64,000 nucleotides of DNA from Branchiostoma belcheri (taxonomy: Eukaryota > Chordata > Leptocardii > Amphioxiformes > Branchiostomatidae): NCBI RefSeq assembly GCF_001625305.1, contig NW_017804675.1:873552-937551 (forward strand), read 5' to 3'. The translations under genes and the position numbers were made by a program. The first letter of the stretch is position 1, and every line of letters starts with the position of its first letter. The notes beneath the pieces are model-generated. The model made no database searches and was not told where the DNA came from. It saw only the letters and a list, made by a program, of their open reading frames with translations. This document shows, in pieces, positions 1 through 10,809 of the stretch.

Positions 1-229
1 GTCGGATTTAGAAAATCGTGCCCTTGTCACGAAAAGGATGTCTGACAAATTATGTCGCGATGTAGCGATAACAACGGTTGTGTCTTCTGATTCAACTAGA
101 AATACTTTGAGGTGTCCTTGCTGATAGCATACACTGATAGTGTGTCTAGTGCCGCCTCCCGATTTGTACAAGTGACGAAAGATTTGAAACAGAGAGATCT
201 TGTAGCGTGCCAAGCTGGCATAGACCCAG

Positions 230-1045
230 GTACCAGACCCTACCAGTACCTTTCACCAACCACTACCCTCATTTCCACATTTTCCTGCCCTGAAACACTT
301 ACAGGCACCAGTAAACCTCATAAATCCACCACAGAGTGCATTTCCTTTGTATTCAGAAGCCAGAAGTATTTTAAGAATCTTAGACAACAGACTGATATCA
401 CAAGAGCTTTCATTAACCCCTATAACCATTTCCATGTTTTTGTTTTGGTTTGAAGCCATGAATAGTTATTAGTATCTGAAACCTCATAAATCTACTTAGT
501 GCATTGTGTTAAGAAGCCAGAGGTATCTAAGGAACTTAACGATATCACCAGATTTTGTATACCTTTCATGAACCAGCATGAAGCCATTTCCATGTTTTTA
601 TGTATGGTTTGAAGCCCTGAATAGCTAAACATATCTGAAATCTCATAAATCTACTTAGTGCATTGTGTTCAGAAGGCCAAAGTATTTTGAGAATTTTGCA
701 ATATCACCAGATTTTGTACATCTTTCATCGACCATCATAACCATTTAGACGTTTTTGTTTATGGTTGAAACCCTGAATAGATGAAAGTACCTCAAAACTC
801 ATAAATTTACCACTTATTGTATTACCATTGTGTTTAGAACTCCAAAGTATTTCAAAAACTTGGACTGACATCACCAGATTTTGTACACCTTTCAACGACC
901 ATTATAACCATTTCCGTATTTTCGTTCATGGTTCAAAGCTCTGAATAGTAAAAAAATCTCAAAACTCATAACTCTGCGACCGCCAGAACATATCCATTAT
1001 GAAATTTGGGCCAAAAGTATTCAAAGAACTTGTGTGGTTATGACA
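230..1045. repeat. Tandem array, about five diverged units of about 160-180 bp
   Basis: Each unit has the order: CACCAGATTTTGTACACCTTTCA, ATAACCATTTCC, TGTTTTTGTTTATGGTTTGAAGCCCTGAATAG, CTCATAAATCTAC, GTGTTCAGAAGCC and AAAGTATTTTAAGAA (approximate consensus). Units begin near 230, 400, 550, 715 and 880. Units differ at many positions, so the array is old. A single fragment (TTCCATGTTTTTGTTTATGG) recurs at 2029-2048. Confidence 0.8.
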
Positions 1046-2048
1046 TCAGATCTAGCATTGTCTGCGCTCGACCGAGCAAATCTGACAAGGACAGTTTCTG
1101 CTTACTGAATCCAGGTGGGGACAGTTTTGGCAACAGACATACAAGCTGAGTTTTCTTTCAGTTCTTCTATCATTAACATAGCTTCAGGCCATATTGTCTG
1201 ACACGACGTGTTGTGACAAAACGTGGAATGCATGTCCAGACACCGTACGACTGTTGACGAAAACAAATCCGGAGTCTGTCAACTTGGATGTTTGTCCGCC
1301 TGTCGGCACTTCGCTGTTTGGTTATGGTCGCTTTTTGTGTTTCGACCTTGCCGCAACGCATCCTGACACCCAAAACCAACCAGGCAAATATACATGTAAC
1401 CTGACTGAAGCAATGACGTAAGCTAAGCATGCCAAAGAATCCTTCGTTTAAAGATAGTGACAGATTAACTTGAATAAATTTAGGTTGTACAAGTACAATG
1501 CACTTTCTGCATCAAGCTCTCTCTCTGATTTTGTACACGCCAATCTAGATAGCATACCAGTATCTTGATCAAATCAAGGTCCAACTCAATGACATTTCTT
1601 CCCATGTAAGTGAACAGATGGTCAATCAAAAACATTACAAGCACGGGATTGTCCAATTCGATTTTTTCCCCCACCCAAAGTTCAGAAAACCTGCTCTTTT
1701 TCCCACCAAAACGAATACTTTGCCCACCTGTGTTTTAACTAAAAACATCCCCACTGCCCTGTACAACATTTTTCTGCAAATTCACCAAACAAGGCAGAAT
1801 TCTTCCTGTCTGTGCGGTTTCTTTCCTTTAGCCAAACCCTTGACTTCAAATTCTAGCCAAACCTAAACCATTACCAACTGCCCTGCGCAGCATTTTTCCA
1901 CAAATTCACTAAACGAGGAAGAATTCTTTCTGTCTACCAAAGTGCTTTTATTCCTACAGCTAGACCTTTACCTTCAACTTATACATAAGGTCAAATACCA
2001 TTTTGTGTGTTTGCTTCATGAAAGTATTTTCCATGTTTTTGTTTATGG

Positions 2049-2093
2049 TTTCCTGTTGCCATGGCAACAGTTGATTGTCACGGCAACAGGAAA
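2049..2093. promoter_or_regulatory. Candidate RFX (X-box) palindrome inside a 12-bp inverted repeat
   Basis: The sequence GTTGCCATGGCAAC at 2055-2068 is a perfect palindrome and fits the RFX-family X-box consensus (GTNRCC, 0-3 bases, RGYAAC). It sits in a larger inverted repeat, TTTCCTGTTGCC at 2049-2060 and GGCAACAGGAAA at 2082-2093, giving a third half-site. Binding is inferred from the motif only. A small foldback repeat is the alternative. Confidence 0.4.
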
Positions 2094-2712
2094 AAAAAGG
2101 TAAACAAGTCCCATATTGTTCTCTAGTCTCACCGCAGCCCTAATGAAGGGTTATTAATGGATGGATCGCGACAAGTTCAACCCTCGGAAGCCGTCCTTAA
2201 TTACCGGGACGTCCGGAAGAATTTACCGAGAATGCACCGCCCTTGGCTCTGGTACATAATTGCAGCTACTCTCCTCACATTAGAGAGATCCGTGGCTACC
2301 CCTGGCATTGCTTTTCGTCATAAGGGGACGGGGAAAAATGCAGCAAGCTGGTTTTGACTGTTCTCGCTATGCAGGCAAGGTCCCACAACTCTCTCAACAA
2401 CTGGTTCTTACTCCACTCACACGACAGCAAGGGTCTTGGCATAACTTCCCACACATGGATGTAGGGTGCTCACAAACTCATTGTTCGGTTTAACGTCAGT
2501 CGTTCCCCTTTTCCTTCAATTTTCACTTCAAAACAAGGCTCATACGAATCACTAACTGTCTTACATGTTTTGGGTTACATTCAGGAACTGTAGAGACAGA
2601 TGTTTGTTCACCCTAAACTTGAAGAAAAGTATAAGGTTGTACGCATTTGGGAAGCATTCACTGGGAAAGCTTGTACAGTGATGTAGTTCTAGGAAAGAAG
2701 ATTTCAGAATCA

Positions 2713-2975
2713 GACATGTTTGCACACTGATGCTGAGGCTTGTTAAAGGTTAATTAAGAAAAGGCCCCAGGAGCAAGGTTTTTCTTGGTCACTGTTGGTT
2801 GCAAAATGTTCCAAGTAACAGCACAGAATACAATCATTTTTCTCAGTTTCCTGAGAGTTAGAACTGCTTGCACACTGATGCTGAGGCTTGTCAAAGGTGT
2901 CATTGTTAAGAAAGGTTTCTTTCGATTGGTCACTGTTGGTTGCAATGTGGTCGAGAAATCACACGAAATGTAATC
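2713..2975. repeat. Two-unit tandem repeat, about 160-bp period
   Basis: The blocks TTGCACACTGATGCTGAGG and TTGGTCACTGTTGGTTGCAA each occur twice, near 2719/2870 and 2787/2926. The units are separated by insertions. Confidence 0.75.
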
Positions 2976-3954
2976 AAACTGGCCACAGTCCGTAACCTAC
3001 TTGCAGTGGGCTGATTGATGTCAACAAATTGATTTCCGATATTGTTCAGAAACAGTGAGCACTTACGGCAACACCTCATTACCTTCTGATTGACAGCTGT
3101 CAATAGACTGGTCCCAGCTCGGATGAATGAGCGTTTCATGATGATAGTGTTCATTACCTTTATACATACAAAATTCACAATCTCATCAAAAAAATTTAAC
3201 TACTTTTCAAGCTATTCTGCACACAGCATATAAACTTCACAAGAACATATTACTTAGATCATGGGTGGTATTTACTATATAATAAAGAAGAGATGTACTG
3301 TTTATGGTTTTTTTTTCAATTAAGAGCAAAACTTACGATATGACAAGAGATAAATGTTAAAAAGTTTTGCACTCTCTTCTTTTGAAGTACCAAATAAATA
3401 AGTAGCCTGAAGTGTAAAGTAAGTCATTTTGAACACTATTAAATGTTTCTTGGGACATTTTGTTACGATTTCACTTCTGAGCAATTTGGTTGACTTTTGG
3501 TGACAAAAGCTTTACGATACAAATTAAAGGTTTCGCTTGAAAACTAAGAAAAGGTGTGAGGTTTACGACTGTGACTAGATTGTCATATAAACCGAACAAT
3601 AGCTTTATGACATCTCAGTACACAGTCATAAAGTGCGACAATGGTTATACGATGTCTCTATCAAAATCTGGCATTGCAGCTATTAAACAATTTACGATTG
3701 AAAACAAACTTTAGACCATTACCTTCTCATCACATTGCCTTCATGGCTTTATTAAAAACAGTTCATGATTAAAAACTAAAGATGGGTAGTTTACAGGCTC
3801 TAGTTTAAGAGCATGAATAGCCTGTTTTATTGCCTTCATGGCTTTATGAGGTGTCACAATGGTGTTATGACTTCATTATTGCGATCGAAAAAATCCTTTA
3901 CAAGAAAAGTTTAAGACTATGAATTGTAGTTGAGCATACAAAGGTCTGTAGTTG

Positions 3955-4065
3955 TGTCAATGAGGCTTTTTATGAAGCAAGTTTGAACAAGTAATTTCCA
4001 ACACTACTTAGCCAAATTTACCTGTGGATTGCTCATTCCTTGACAAAAACTGGAGTTGTGCAGTC
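3955..4065 (+). repeat. Dispersed repeat K, copy 1
   Basis: This segment contains ATGAAGCAAGTTTGAAC, CCAACACTACTTAG and GGATTGCTCATTCCTTGAC followed by CTGGAGTTGTGCAG. The reverse complement of the same blocks in the same order occurs at about 29490-29615, 25 kb away. Confidence 0.7.
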
Positions 4066-4084
4066 AAATAAATTGTGTTCGAAA

Positions 4085-4290
4085 TTAACTTTCGACGTAA
4101 TAAAACTTCTTGTCCTAATAAAAGGATAAAACTATACAGCATGACCTAACAAAAGAAGGACCAAACTGCAGTGATACCTACTGAGTTGTGAACTTCTTGT
4201 GTCAATAAACTTGTGAACGTCCTAATAAAAGGAACAAACTACATAGTGATACCTAATAAAAGAACACGCAAACTGCGAGGTGACACCTAC
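4085..4290 (-). repeat. Minisatellite in register with the exon 4 donor
   Basis: Reading the gene strand from the donor, units of about 31-40 bp follow one another: GTAGGTGTCACC ... TTTTATTA, then GGTATCACTATGTAGTTTG ... TTTTATTA, a diverged unit, then GTAGGTATCACTGCAGTTTG ... TTTTGTTA, then two more decaying units ending in TTATTA. The first unit begins exactly at the splice donor, and a near-identical donor core GTAGGTATCAC recurs at 4181-4171. Confidence 0.75.
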
Positions 4291-4446
4291 CTGTGCAGGG
4301 GTCGCCTGGTTGGTCGGTTTCGGCGCGGTAAAACCCGTTGTGGCAGGCGCAGATCGTGGCGGCCGCGTAGGACGCTTGGCTTCGGCCGGGACACGACTGA
4401 CAGGCATCGTTTCCGGCCTCCGGTTTGAACGTCCCGTCATGGCACG
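4291..4446 (-). CDS. Eph: Eph receptor exon 4 (cysteine-rich, EGF-like segment)
   Basis: This 156-bp exon is in phase 1 at both ends, between acceptor TTGTTTTACAG and donor GTAGGT. Joined to exon 3 it reads T-A-C-H-D-G-T-F-K-P-E-A-G-N-D-A-C-Q-S-C-P, then an alanine/serine-rich turn, then C-A-C-H-N-G-F-Y-R-A-E-T-D and G-D-P-C-T. This matches the Eph cysteine-rich segment: G-x-(Y/F)-K ... C-x-x-CP ... C-x-C-x-x-(G/N)-(Y/F)-(Y/F)-R-(A/S)-x-x-D-x-P ... C-(T/S). All six expected cysteines are present and no stop interrupts it. As I recall, vertebrate Eph exon 4 is also 156 bp and symmetric. The module forms part of the rigid extracellular stalk between the ligand-binding domain and the first fibronectin III domain. 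Both of its splice sites are duplicated in the adjoining introns. The exon is GC-rich against AT-rich intron. Downstream exons lie beyond base 1. Confidence 0.94.
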
Positions 4447-4645
4447 CTGTAAAACAAAATGGCGGCAAACTTAGCAACAAGGTCACGATGTATAAAAAGC
4501 AAAAAAATTAAACATTGTTCCATCGTACAATCAATGAAGCATGGCATGCTGTAAAACAAGGGGTTGCAAACTTAGCTTAGCAATAAGGTCACGATGTATA
4601 AAGAAATGCATCAATTTAGGCATAAAACACTGAAAAGCTACTTCC
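4440..4645 (-). repeat. Tandem duplication spanning the exon 4 acceptor
   Basis: On the + strand, CATGGCACGCTGTAAAAC followed by CAAACTTAGCAACAAGG and TCACGATGTATAAA (from 4438) is repeated 102 bp on as CATGGCATGCTGTAAAAC, CAAACTTAG, GCAATAAGG and TCACGATGTATAAA (from 4540). The copy preserves the acceptor TTGTTTTACAG and about nine exon-edge bases. The second unit is cut short by an inverted-repeat element starting at 4648. Confidence 0.85.
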
Positions 4646-4647
4646 TG

Positions 4648-4814
4648 TAACCTCTACCAGGCTTCGGGAGGCGGCTGGAAAGAGTGGAATTCGGCCAAAT
4701 AGAGAGATAACATGCACTAGGGAGTTGGTCCGCTAGAAGAGCACAGTTTCCCGCACTCTCTATTGGGCCAATTTCTACTCTTTCCAGCCGCCTCCCAAAA
4801 CCTGGTAGAGGCTA
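4648..4814. mobile_element. Non-autonomous inverted-repeat element, family B (copy 1)
   Basis: The ends are TAACCTCTACCAGGC and (reverse) TAGCCTCTACCAGG, extending imperfectly for about 60 bp on each side (GGAGGCGGCTGGAAAGAGT and its complement). The whole element can fold back on itself. It has no coding capacity. No clear target duplication was found for this copy. Confidence 0.8.
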
Positions 4815-4854
4815 TCTTACAGTACTGGTCACAACAAGACTTTTTCATCAGTAG

Positions 4855-4960
4855 CATGAAAGTTGGTAACAGGCAGGATTCGAACACTCAACCTCTCTGT
4901 CCATTGGGTCACAAACCTATACCCCTCAACCACACACACACTATTCAATACTCAGTCCTC
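4855..4960 (-). repeat. Possible tRNA-derived SINE fragment
   Basis: On the minus strand there is a B-box-like GTTCGAATCC preceded by AGAGAGGTTGAGT and by GTGACCCAATGG. The internal promoter layout of tRNA-derived SINEs is suggested but the 5' half is not clear. Low confidence. Confidence 0.3.
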
Positions 4961-5029
4961 GGCGAAGCCAACTCGCTGTGGTTTAATACGATTATAATAA
5001 TCACGCCATGATTTTTCCCTCTTCCCGCC

Positions 5030-5225
5030 GTTTTATAAAAGCTGCTTTAACGAGACAAGCTGTCAAATCCGAGGCCCCGAATCGTTAATAATGCAAAATC
5101 CAATATTCCTCCGCTACAGAGACAACGTCAATTATTAAAATTTCATTTCAGTTCCCTGACACAAACTAATTCGGTTTGGTTATAATCCGTCGTCCCGTCG
5201 GGAACTGCCTGGTTAAGCTAGTGAA
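5030..5225. promoter_or_regulatory. Unique block, candidate conserved non-coding element
   Basis: This is a single-copy, mixed-composition block with homeodomain-type cores (TTAATAATGC, AATTATTAAAATTTC, CTAATTCGG). It contains none of the repeats seen around it. The regulatory role is only a guess from composition. Confidence 0.2.
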
Positions 5226-6564
5226 AGAAACAGTTGTACAACATCATGGGCCTTTTCACATCCGGCTACCCTGGACAACATTCAATTCATCTTCTGTATA
5301 ACCCATTCATGCCTGAAAAATTATGCTAGTACACTGTAAATCCGTCTCTTTTGCAGTGGTTTCATTTCGTGGTAGTAGGAAAAAGAGGTTTTTGTTGTAT
5401 TTCAACTTCACAATTTTGTAGTACAGTAATAGTGATACATTGGAAAACATATTTGCAATGTCATGAATTTGTATTACCACTACAAAGGTCTTGAGGCTTG
5501 CAGCTTACCACTGTTTTTGGTCAAGGTTCTTGAATTTGAATCAAATGGACAGCAAGAAAATCTAATGCTAAGTCTATTTTGTACACCTGCATGCTATTAT
5601 GTAATGCCTTTTATGTATCGTGCTGTATTGCATGTTATGATATAATTCAGTGGTACATTGTACATGTACATACTGCACCTTACGTTATATTCATGTTGTT
5701 CAATTCAATAAACGGCACTACAAATTCCCCTCTGCCGTAGAATATGCACACGTTAAAGCCTTAGAACATGTCCCATGTGTGTTGCTGGCCATTACGCCGC
5801 ACCTCCATACACTTTTATGGTCCTTCCGTAATGTTATTAGGGTTTTTATCACGAGCCTTATATAGGGTTACAGAGCTAGCTGGTCTCTATATAAAAACAT
5901 AAATAAAACGCACGGCATGAATTGATGATATAGGATTTTATAGGTATCTCTCTCCAAATCGTTATGATGTGTAATGGCTCTTATGGTAAGAGCACTGGTT
6001 CAGTAATTTCATGGCATATTTTGGATATTCTGTTGTGCAAGCATCGAACAGAAGACAATGATTACAAGGATTTGGAATGGAACATTGAAGGGCTACATTG
6101 TACAACAACCACCACAGTCACAACCAAATCTTCAAGAATCGTCGCAAAAAAAAATACCTCCTATGCTTGATAATGAAGAAAGGATTTCGACAAGTGTCGA
6201 GCCTAGCTCTGTTTAGTTTACGACACCTTCATGCACAACTACTTCTGACATATCTACAACTCGTCACAGATTTGGCGATACCTTTCCTCGGTGGGCGCAT
6301 TTGTAAGATATAATCCACCGGGAGTTGTCCCATAAATTAGATTGCGTACGCCAAGAATATGTTGGATTTGATCCAATTGCATGCTTCTCTCGCTGACAAG
6401 GACGACGGAAAGTGAATTACAGTTTTGTAATGAGAAAATTACTTGTAGTCTTGTCACTTTTAATGGACTGCCTCAGTTGAGTAGAAGGGAAGGGCTTACT
6501 TTTTACAAAATGGCAAGGGGGCAAATACAAAAATGTACATTTTTCTATGTATCATATATCATCC

Positions 6565-6830
6565 CTCTAGAGCAAACTTGAGTAACCTTCTTCTGTCGCC
6601 ATGACCTTGGCGACACCGTGCCCCCCCCCTCCTGACAGCTCCCAGAGAAACAGTGAGGATTTTCATCATCCTTATATACTATCAATTTGATGTTCTGAAA
6701 ATCACCATAATACATCATAGCTTTAGTCTTTTAGAACAAACTTGAGTAACGCCCTTCTGTCACCGTGACCTTGGCGACACCCTGCCCCCCTCCCCCTCCT
6801 GACAGCTCCCAGAAGAACAGTGAAGTGGCG
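6565..6830. repeat. Two-unit tandem repeat, about 155-bp period
   Basis: AACTTGAGTAAC, CTTCTGTC, GTGACCTTGGCGACACC and CTCCTGACAGCTCCCAGA occur in order twice (about 6572-6655 and 6733-6820). Each copy contains TGACCTTGG, a nuclear-receptor half-site-like word. Confidence 0.75.
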
Positions 6831-7045
6831 GCCATTGATCGCGGACGTGCCATGATGGATTGCACCAGGGTGATCCTTACATCCCCTCACAGGAGGCGAC
6901 GCGCAAGCCACCCTTATTTAGCGGCCACGCCGGGTTCGATCCGCCCCCCAAAACATTGATCAGCCGACGCAAAACCTGAAACGAGGTTCCTCACGCGGGA
7001 CCTCCGGATCAATACGCCCCCCACCCCCCTGGCGACGATTCCGCC
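6830..7045. other. GC-rich unique block
   Basis: This GC-rich single-copy stretch lies between two arrays, with several CpGs and C-runs. No reading frame in it resembles a known protein. It may be regulatory, or simply an old insertion. Confidence 0.25.
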
Positions 7046-7645
7046 TGACATCATTGTCTGCGCACGAAAGTTCAAAGGATGATCTACGTACACAGGAATT
7101 ACCTCAGAGCATCCCATAATAGTCTGCCTATCAGACGAGTTTTTGGAAAAATCGTAACTAACCATTACATGACATCATTGTCTTTGCACAAAAGTTATTA
7201 GCGGACAACACCCACAAGAATGATTTTGAATTACCTCAGTGCATCCCATAATAGTCTGTTATCAGACGAGATTTTGTAACTAACAATCCTACACAACATC
7301 ATTGTATTTGCACAAAAGTTAAGAATGGCCTATAATGTTACACCCACAAGAACGATTTTGGATTACCTCAGCGCATCCCATAATAGTCTGTCCGTCAGAC
7401 GATATTCTTAGTTACATGACATCACTGTGACCAAAAGTTAAGGATTGGACCTACACCCACATTTAGGCGGGAAATGCCTCAGTGCATCCCATAATAGTCT
7501 GCCTATCAGACGAAATTTTGTAAAAATCATACATGACATCATTTTCTGAGAACAAAAGTTAGGATGGCCTACACACCCACATTTTGGCGGTAAATGGCTC
7601 AGCACATCCCATAATAGTCTGTCCATCAGACGAGATTTTGTCCTT
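7045..7645. repeat. Tandem array of five units (about 115-130 bp) carrying a conserved hairpin
   Basis: Each unit contains GACATCATTGTCTTTGCACAAAAGTTA, ACACCCACAAGAA, ATTACCTCAG and CATCCCATAATAGTCTG-loop-CAGACGA (in pieces, approximate consensus). The hairpins fall near 7120, 7243, 7376, 7487 and 7608. The stems GTCTG/CAGAC are identical in all five while the loops differ. Confidence 0.85.
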
Positions 7646-8048
7646 GCTGGCAGCATCAGGTGTTGCCCTTTCTGTTTTATTGGCAATTTGCGCTAAATAA
7701 TTACGGTGAAGTGGTGACGGTGGGATCATATTTACACTGTAGTCAGCTCACTAAAGGTTATCGAGCCGGGCAAAGAGTTATAGGTCTCATATCAAAAATA
7801 GATTGTGGAGCAAGGAGTCATATAGTGCTGTTTATGTATGTTTTCTAAATCTAAATTTCATTCCTTCATTAAAATAAAAATAGTAGTCTCTGTACCAACT
7901 GGCTGTGTAACACATTTCAGCCATTTTACGCCCTTAAAATATTTGTAATCATACTAGTTTTCATATGCAGAATGAGGACAACATTAACTTATGAAGTTAG
8001 ACCCAAACTATATTTCAGAAATGCAACAACTCTCTTTGTCCTTTTATT

Positions 8049-8073
8049 TCTCTCTCTCTCTCTCTCTCTCTCC
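8049..8073. repeat. (CT)n microsatellite
   Basis: This is a near-perfect run of CT dinucleotides, about 24 bp. Confidence 0.95.
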
Positions 8074-9679
8074 CTAAAAGTACATTTAATTGCAATAAAG
8101 ATATTTGTAATTATACTGATTTTTATTTATGCATTGAGGAAAACACTTCAAAGTTAGGAACGAAGCATAAGTAATTTCAGAAAAGCAACAATTCTCTCCC
8201 CTAATAGATCCCTGTAAGGTTCCACAGCTACAGCTGGAGTCCAGGTGTTGCAGAAATCCCTGGGGCCTCCTGCGATCCACTCCGGTTTGTGATAGGCACA
8301 CTACTTAATGCGTGGGAGGGCCAACAGGTGACAATTAACAACAGTCGACACGCCTCATCACAAAGCACGGTGTGATCTGCGTAAGCAAGTGGAAGAATCC
8401 ACTCTAGTTCTGCTCCAAGGCATTCACTGATGTGTTAGACCTTAGAAGAAGATTTAGATGGTAGAATGTATTATCAAGTGGTTCCTAAGACTTTTACGTT
8501 ATTCTTTCATCCTTTTATCTGATGTACTTATGTATGTTACTCAGTATTACATACAACATCATACTTTGATGTATGCATTTAAACCCACGGGCATGAACAT
8601 GCAAATAAAGATTCATGGAAATACCCATCTGCAGTTACCTTCAATATTGCAGAAGAAAAATCATGCAACCTACAATTTTGCAGACTGAAAAAATTAGGCT
8701 AATAAAAATTTGGCAAATGGCTATGATACACTAATAATTTTGAATGTATCTGCAAGTAAAATGTTTGCCAACCTGCAATTTTGTATAGTTGCCATTGTGT
8801 TTAGGTCCGCACTTACAAGTGTGTATTTACATTCTAAAAGGATTTAGGGATTGCAGAACAACATTTTGACAGTCTGCAATATTGCAGAACACACTAAAAT
8901 AAAAAAAAGTAATAATACAACAGGATAAGTTTTGTTTTTACGATACCCCGCATCAAAGACTGACGTATCGGATCTCCCTAACGCTACATCTGTACTACAG
9001 GATTCCCTGACCTCAATCTAATCTGTGTCACCTCCAATAGTAACCCAACAATCCCAAAACCCACCGTAGATATGATTCCCCTTTTGCTCGAGTGCCAGTC
9101 GATATTCTCTTTGTCTCAATACATCATATTCCGCAAAAACTATCTCCAATATGACACCGCAATATTCCCTCATATTGACAATTCTGACGGCGAGAGAATC
9201 AAAGGGAAGTGAGAATGATTTCCCCGACCGGACGGCAATAGCGCTCTCCCCGTTTTCCCCCGAGGGTTTTGCCCAATGAGGGGTTTTGTGCAATTCGGAG
9301 CCCATCTAACCGTAGCTTTCCTACAAGCCACATTGATCACTGCTGGTGTCTTACCATTAGAACGTGACGCAAGTTGCGGAAGGTCCCATAAACTTTTCGC
9401 AAAGTAGAACTTAACGGCCCAAGTTGTTTTATTATTAGCTACAAGTTCAGATATAAGAAGCTTTTTATGACTCCGAGAAAATACCATGGGCATGCTAACG
9501 GTTTTATCAACGTTTAATCATAAGGCGCCACTCTAAGTCCTTCGCTTTGAAGCGAGGATATAGAAAACAAGCCTCAAACGCTGATACGGAGATATTTAAT
9601 ATCACACACAAAATGTGCAATGGTTTGATTTTCCCCCACTTTTAATATAAATTCCCTGTTACACCTCCAGACATCATAA

Positions 9680-10370
9680 ATCATACTATAACAGAAATCT
9701 ATGTTATACAGGATATTATATTCTTACACCATAGGCATTCTTCCAACCCAAAAGGCTAGAAAATGGCATCATACATCCATATACAGACATATATTGGACT
9801 ACACCTTGCCAAGAAGATACATCATTGTGTAAACTACTAAATAGTCGATGGCATCTCACAGGATATTACTGCACCATCTCGAATGGATAGAAAATGGCAT
9901 CATAAAACCATATACAGGCATATTACACCATATCTTGCCAAGAATGTACATTATCTTGTATTAATGGCATCACAAACCCATTTACAGATATACATTGCAA
10001 GTCTCAAAATCCTTTTCTTTTTTTGGCAGGTAGCAATGAAAATTACCTGCACCAGGCATCATAAATATCTGTACAGTAGCCTCCGTAGCAGGCTTATAGA
10101 ACTGGGGGTTTGGTGGTCTTCGGCTGTTTTCTGATTAGCCTCCGTAGCAGGCTTATAGAACGGGTGTAATTCAACCAGGCCGGCTATGTTGTCTATATGC
10201 AATCAGAAAATAGCACATAAGAGCTCCCAAAGACCCTGAAGACCCCCCAAACCCCCCCAGTTTTTGGCATGCTATAGAGGCTATCTGCACAGCTCCAATT
10301 TTACCTTCACTAACCTGACACAGGATATTAATCCATACCTTACCAAGAATATATATCATCATATTCAGCT
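9680..10370. repeat. Tandem array (about 110-130 bp units) interrupted by a transposon
   Basis: Units share ACAGGATATTA, GCTAGAAAATGGCATCAT, CCATATACAGACATAT and CACCTTGCCAAGAA-ATACAT. About three units precede an inserted element at 10077-10283. A unit fragment (CACAGGATATTAATCC ... TTACCAAGAATATA) resumes at about 10320. Confidence 0.75.
10077..10283 (+). mobile_element. Inverted-repeat element, family A (copy 1)
   Basis: It begins TAGCCTCCGTAGCAGGC and ends GCATGCTATAGAGGCTA. It is flanked by TCTGTACAG (10068-10076) and TCTGCACAG (10284-10292), an 8/9 match and so a 9-bp target duplication. An internal direct repeat of the first about 65 bp is present (second start near 10140). There is no coding capacity. 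Confidence 0.88.
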
Positions 10371-10610
10371 TCCTCTTTCAGCAGAAAGGATATCCTAAAA
10401 AGGAATATCAGTTTGTTTTTTTCCATTATTGATTTTTGTAGGTCTGTGTGCCTGGGGATGGGTCGGCTATGATGAAATGAGGCTCAGTAACATCCACCTT
10501 TCCCAGAGTCCCATGCATCAGCTAACGCTGTGGCCACACAGGGGAGTTTCTCCGAACCTGCTGTTTTCAGAGCCGCTCTGGAAAGTTTTCCATAAAACGA
10601 AAGGGATGGA

Positions 10611-10809
10611 TAGCCTCCATAGCATGCCAAAAACTGTGGGTTTTGGGGGTTTTCAGGGTCTTTGGGAGCTTTTATGTGCTATTTTCTGATTGCATATAGA
10701 CAAAATAGCCGGCCTGGTTGAATTACCCTCGTTTTTAGAGAACTAGGCTAATCAGAAAACAGCCGAAAACCACCAAACACCCAGTTCTATAAGCCTGCTA
10801 CGGAGGCTA
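10611..10809 (-). mobile_element. Inverted-repeat element, family A (copy 2, opposite orientation)
   Basis: It reads as the reverse complement of copy 1, from TAGCCTCCATAGCATGCC to GCCTGCTACGGAGGCTA. It is flanked by AGGGATGGA (10602-10610) and AGGCATGGA (10810-10818), 8/9 identical. With copy 1 it forms a long inverted pair about 330 bp apart. Confidence 0.88.

Larger units (their letters stand above)
1..4290 (-). other. Intron 4 of the Eph gene, 5' part (continues beyond base 1)
   Basis: The donor GTAGGT is at 4290-4285. The visible intron is AT-rich. It holds a five-unit array at about 230-1045, a two-unit repeat at about 2713-2975, an RFX-type palindrome near 2060 and a short-unit array running up to the donor. 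The stretch 1050-1990 shows no feature I recognise. The stretch 3000-3950 is low-complexity sequence that looks like very degraded tandem repeats, but I could not define a unit. No coding exon is recognisable. Confidence 0.85.

Noticed and set aside
5969..6002. tRNA-like D-arm (GGCTCTTATGGTAAGAGCACT)
   Set aside because: No matching anticodon and T arms follow, so it is not a tRNA gene.
7045..7645. CRISPR-like regularly spaced repeats
   Set aside because: These are eukaryotic tandem repeats of 115-130 bp with gradual divergence, without short repeats separated by unique spacers. Other arrays were rejected for the same reason.
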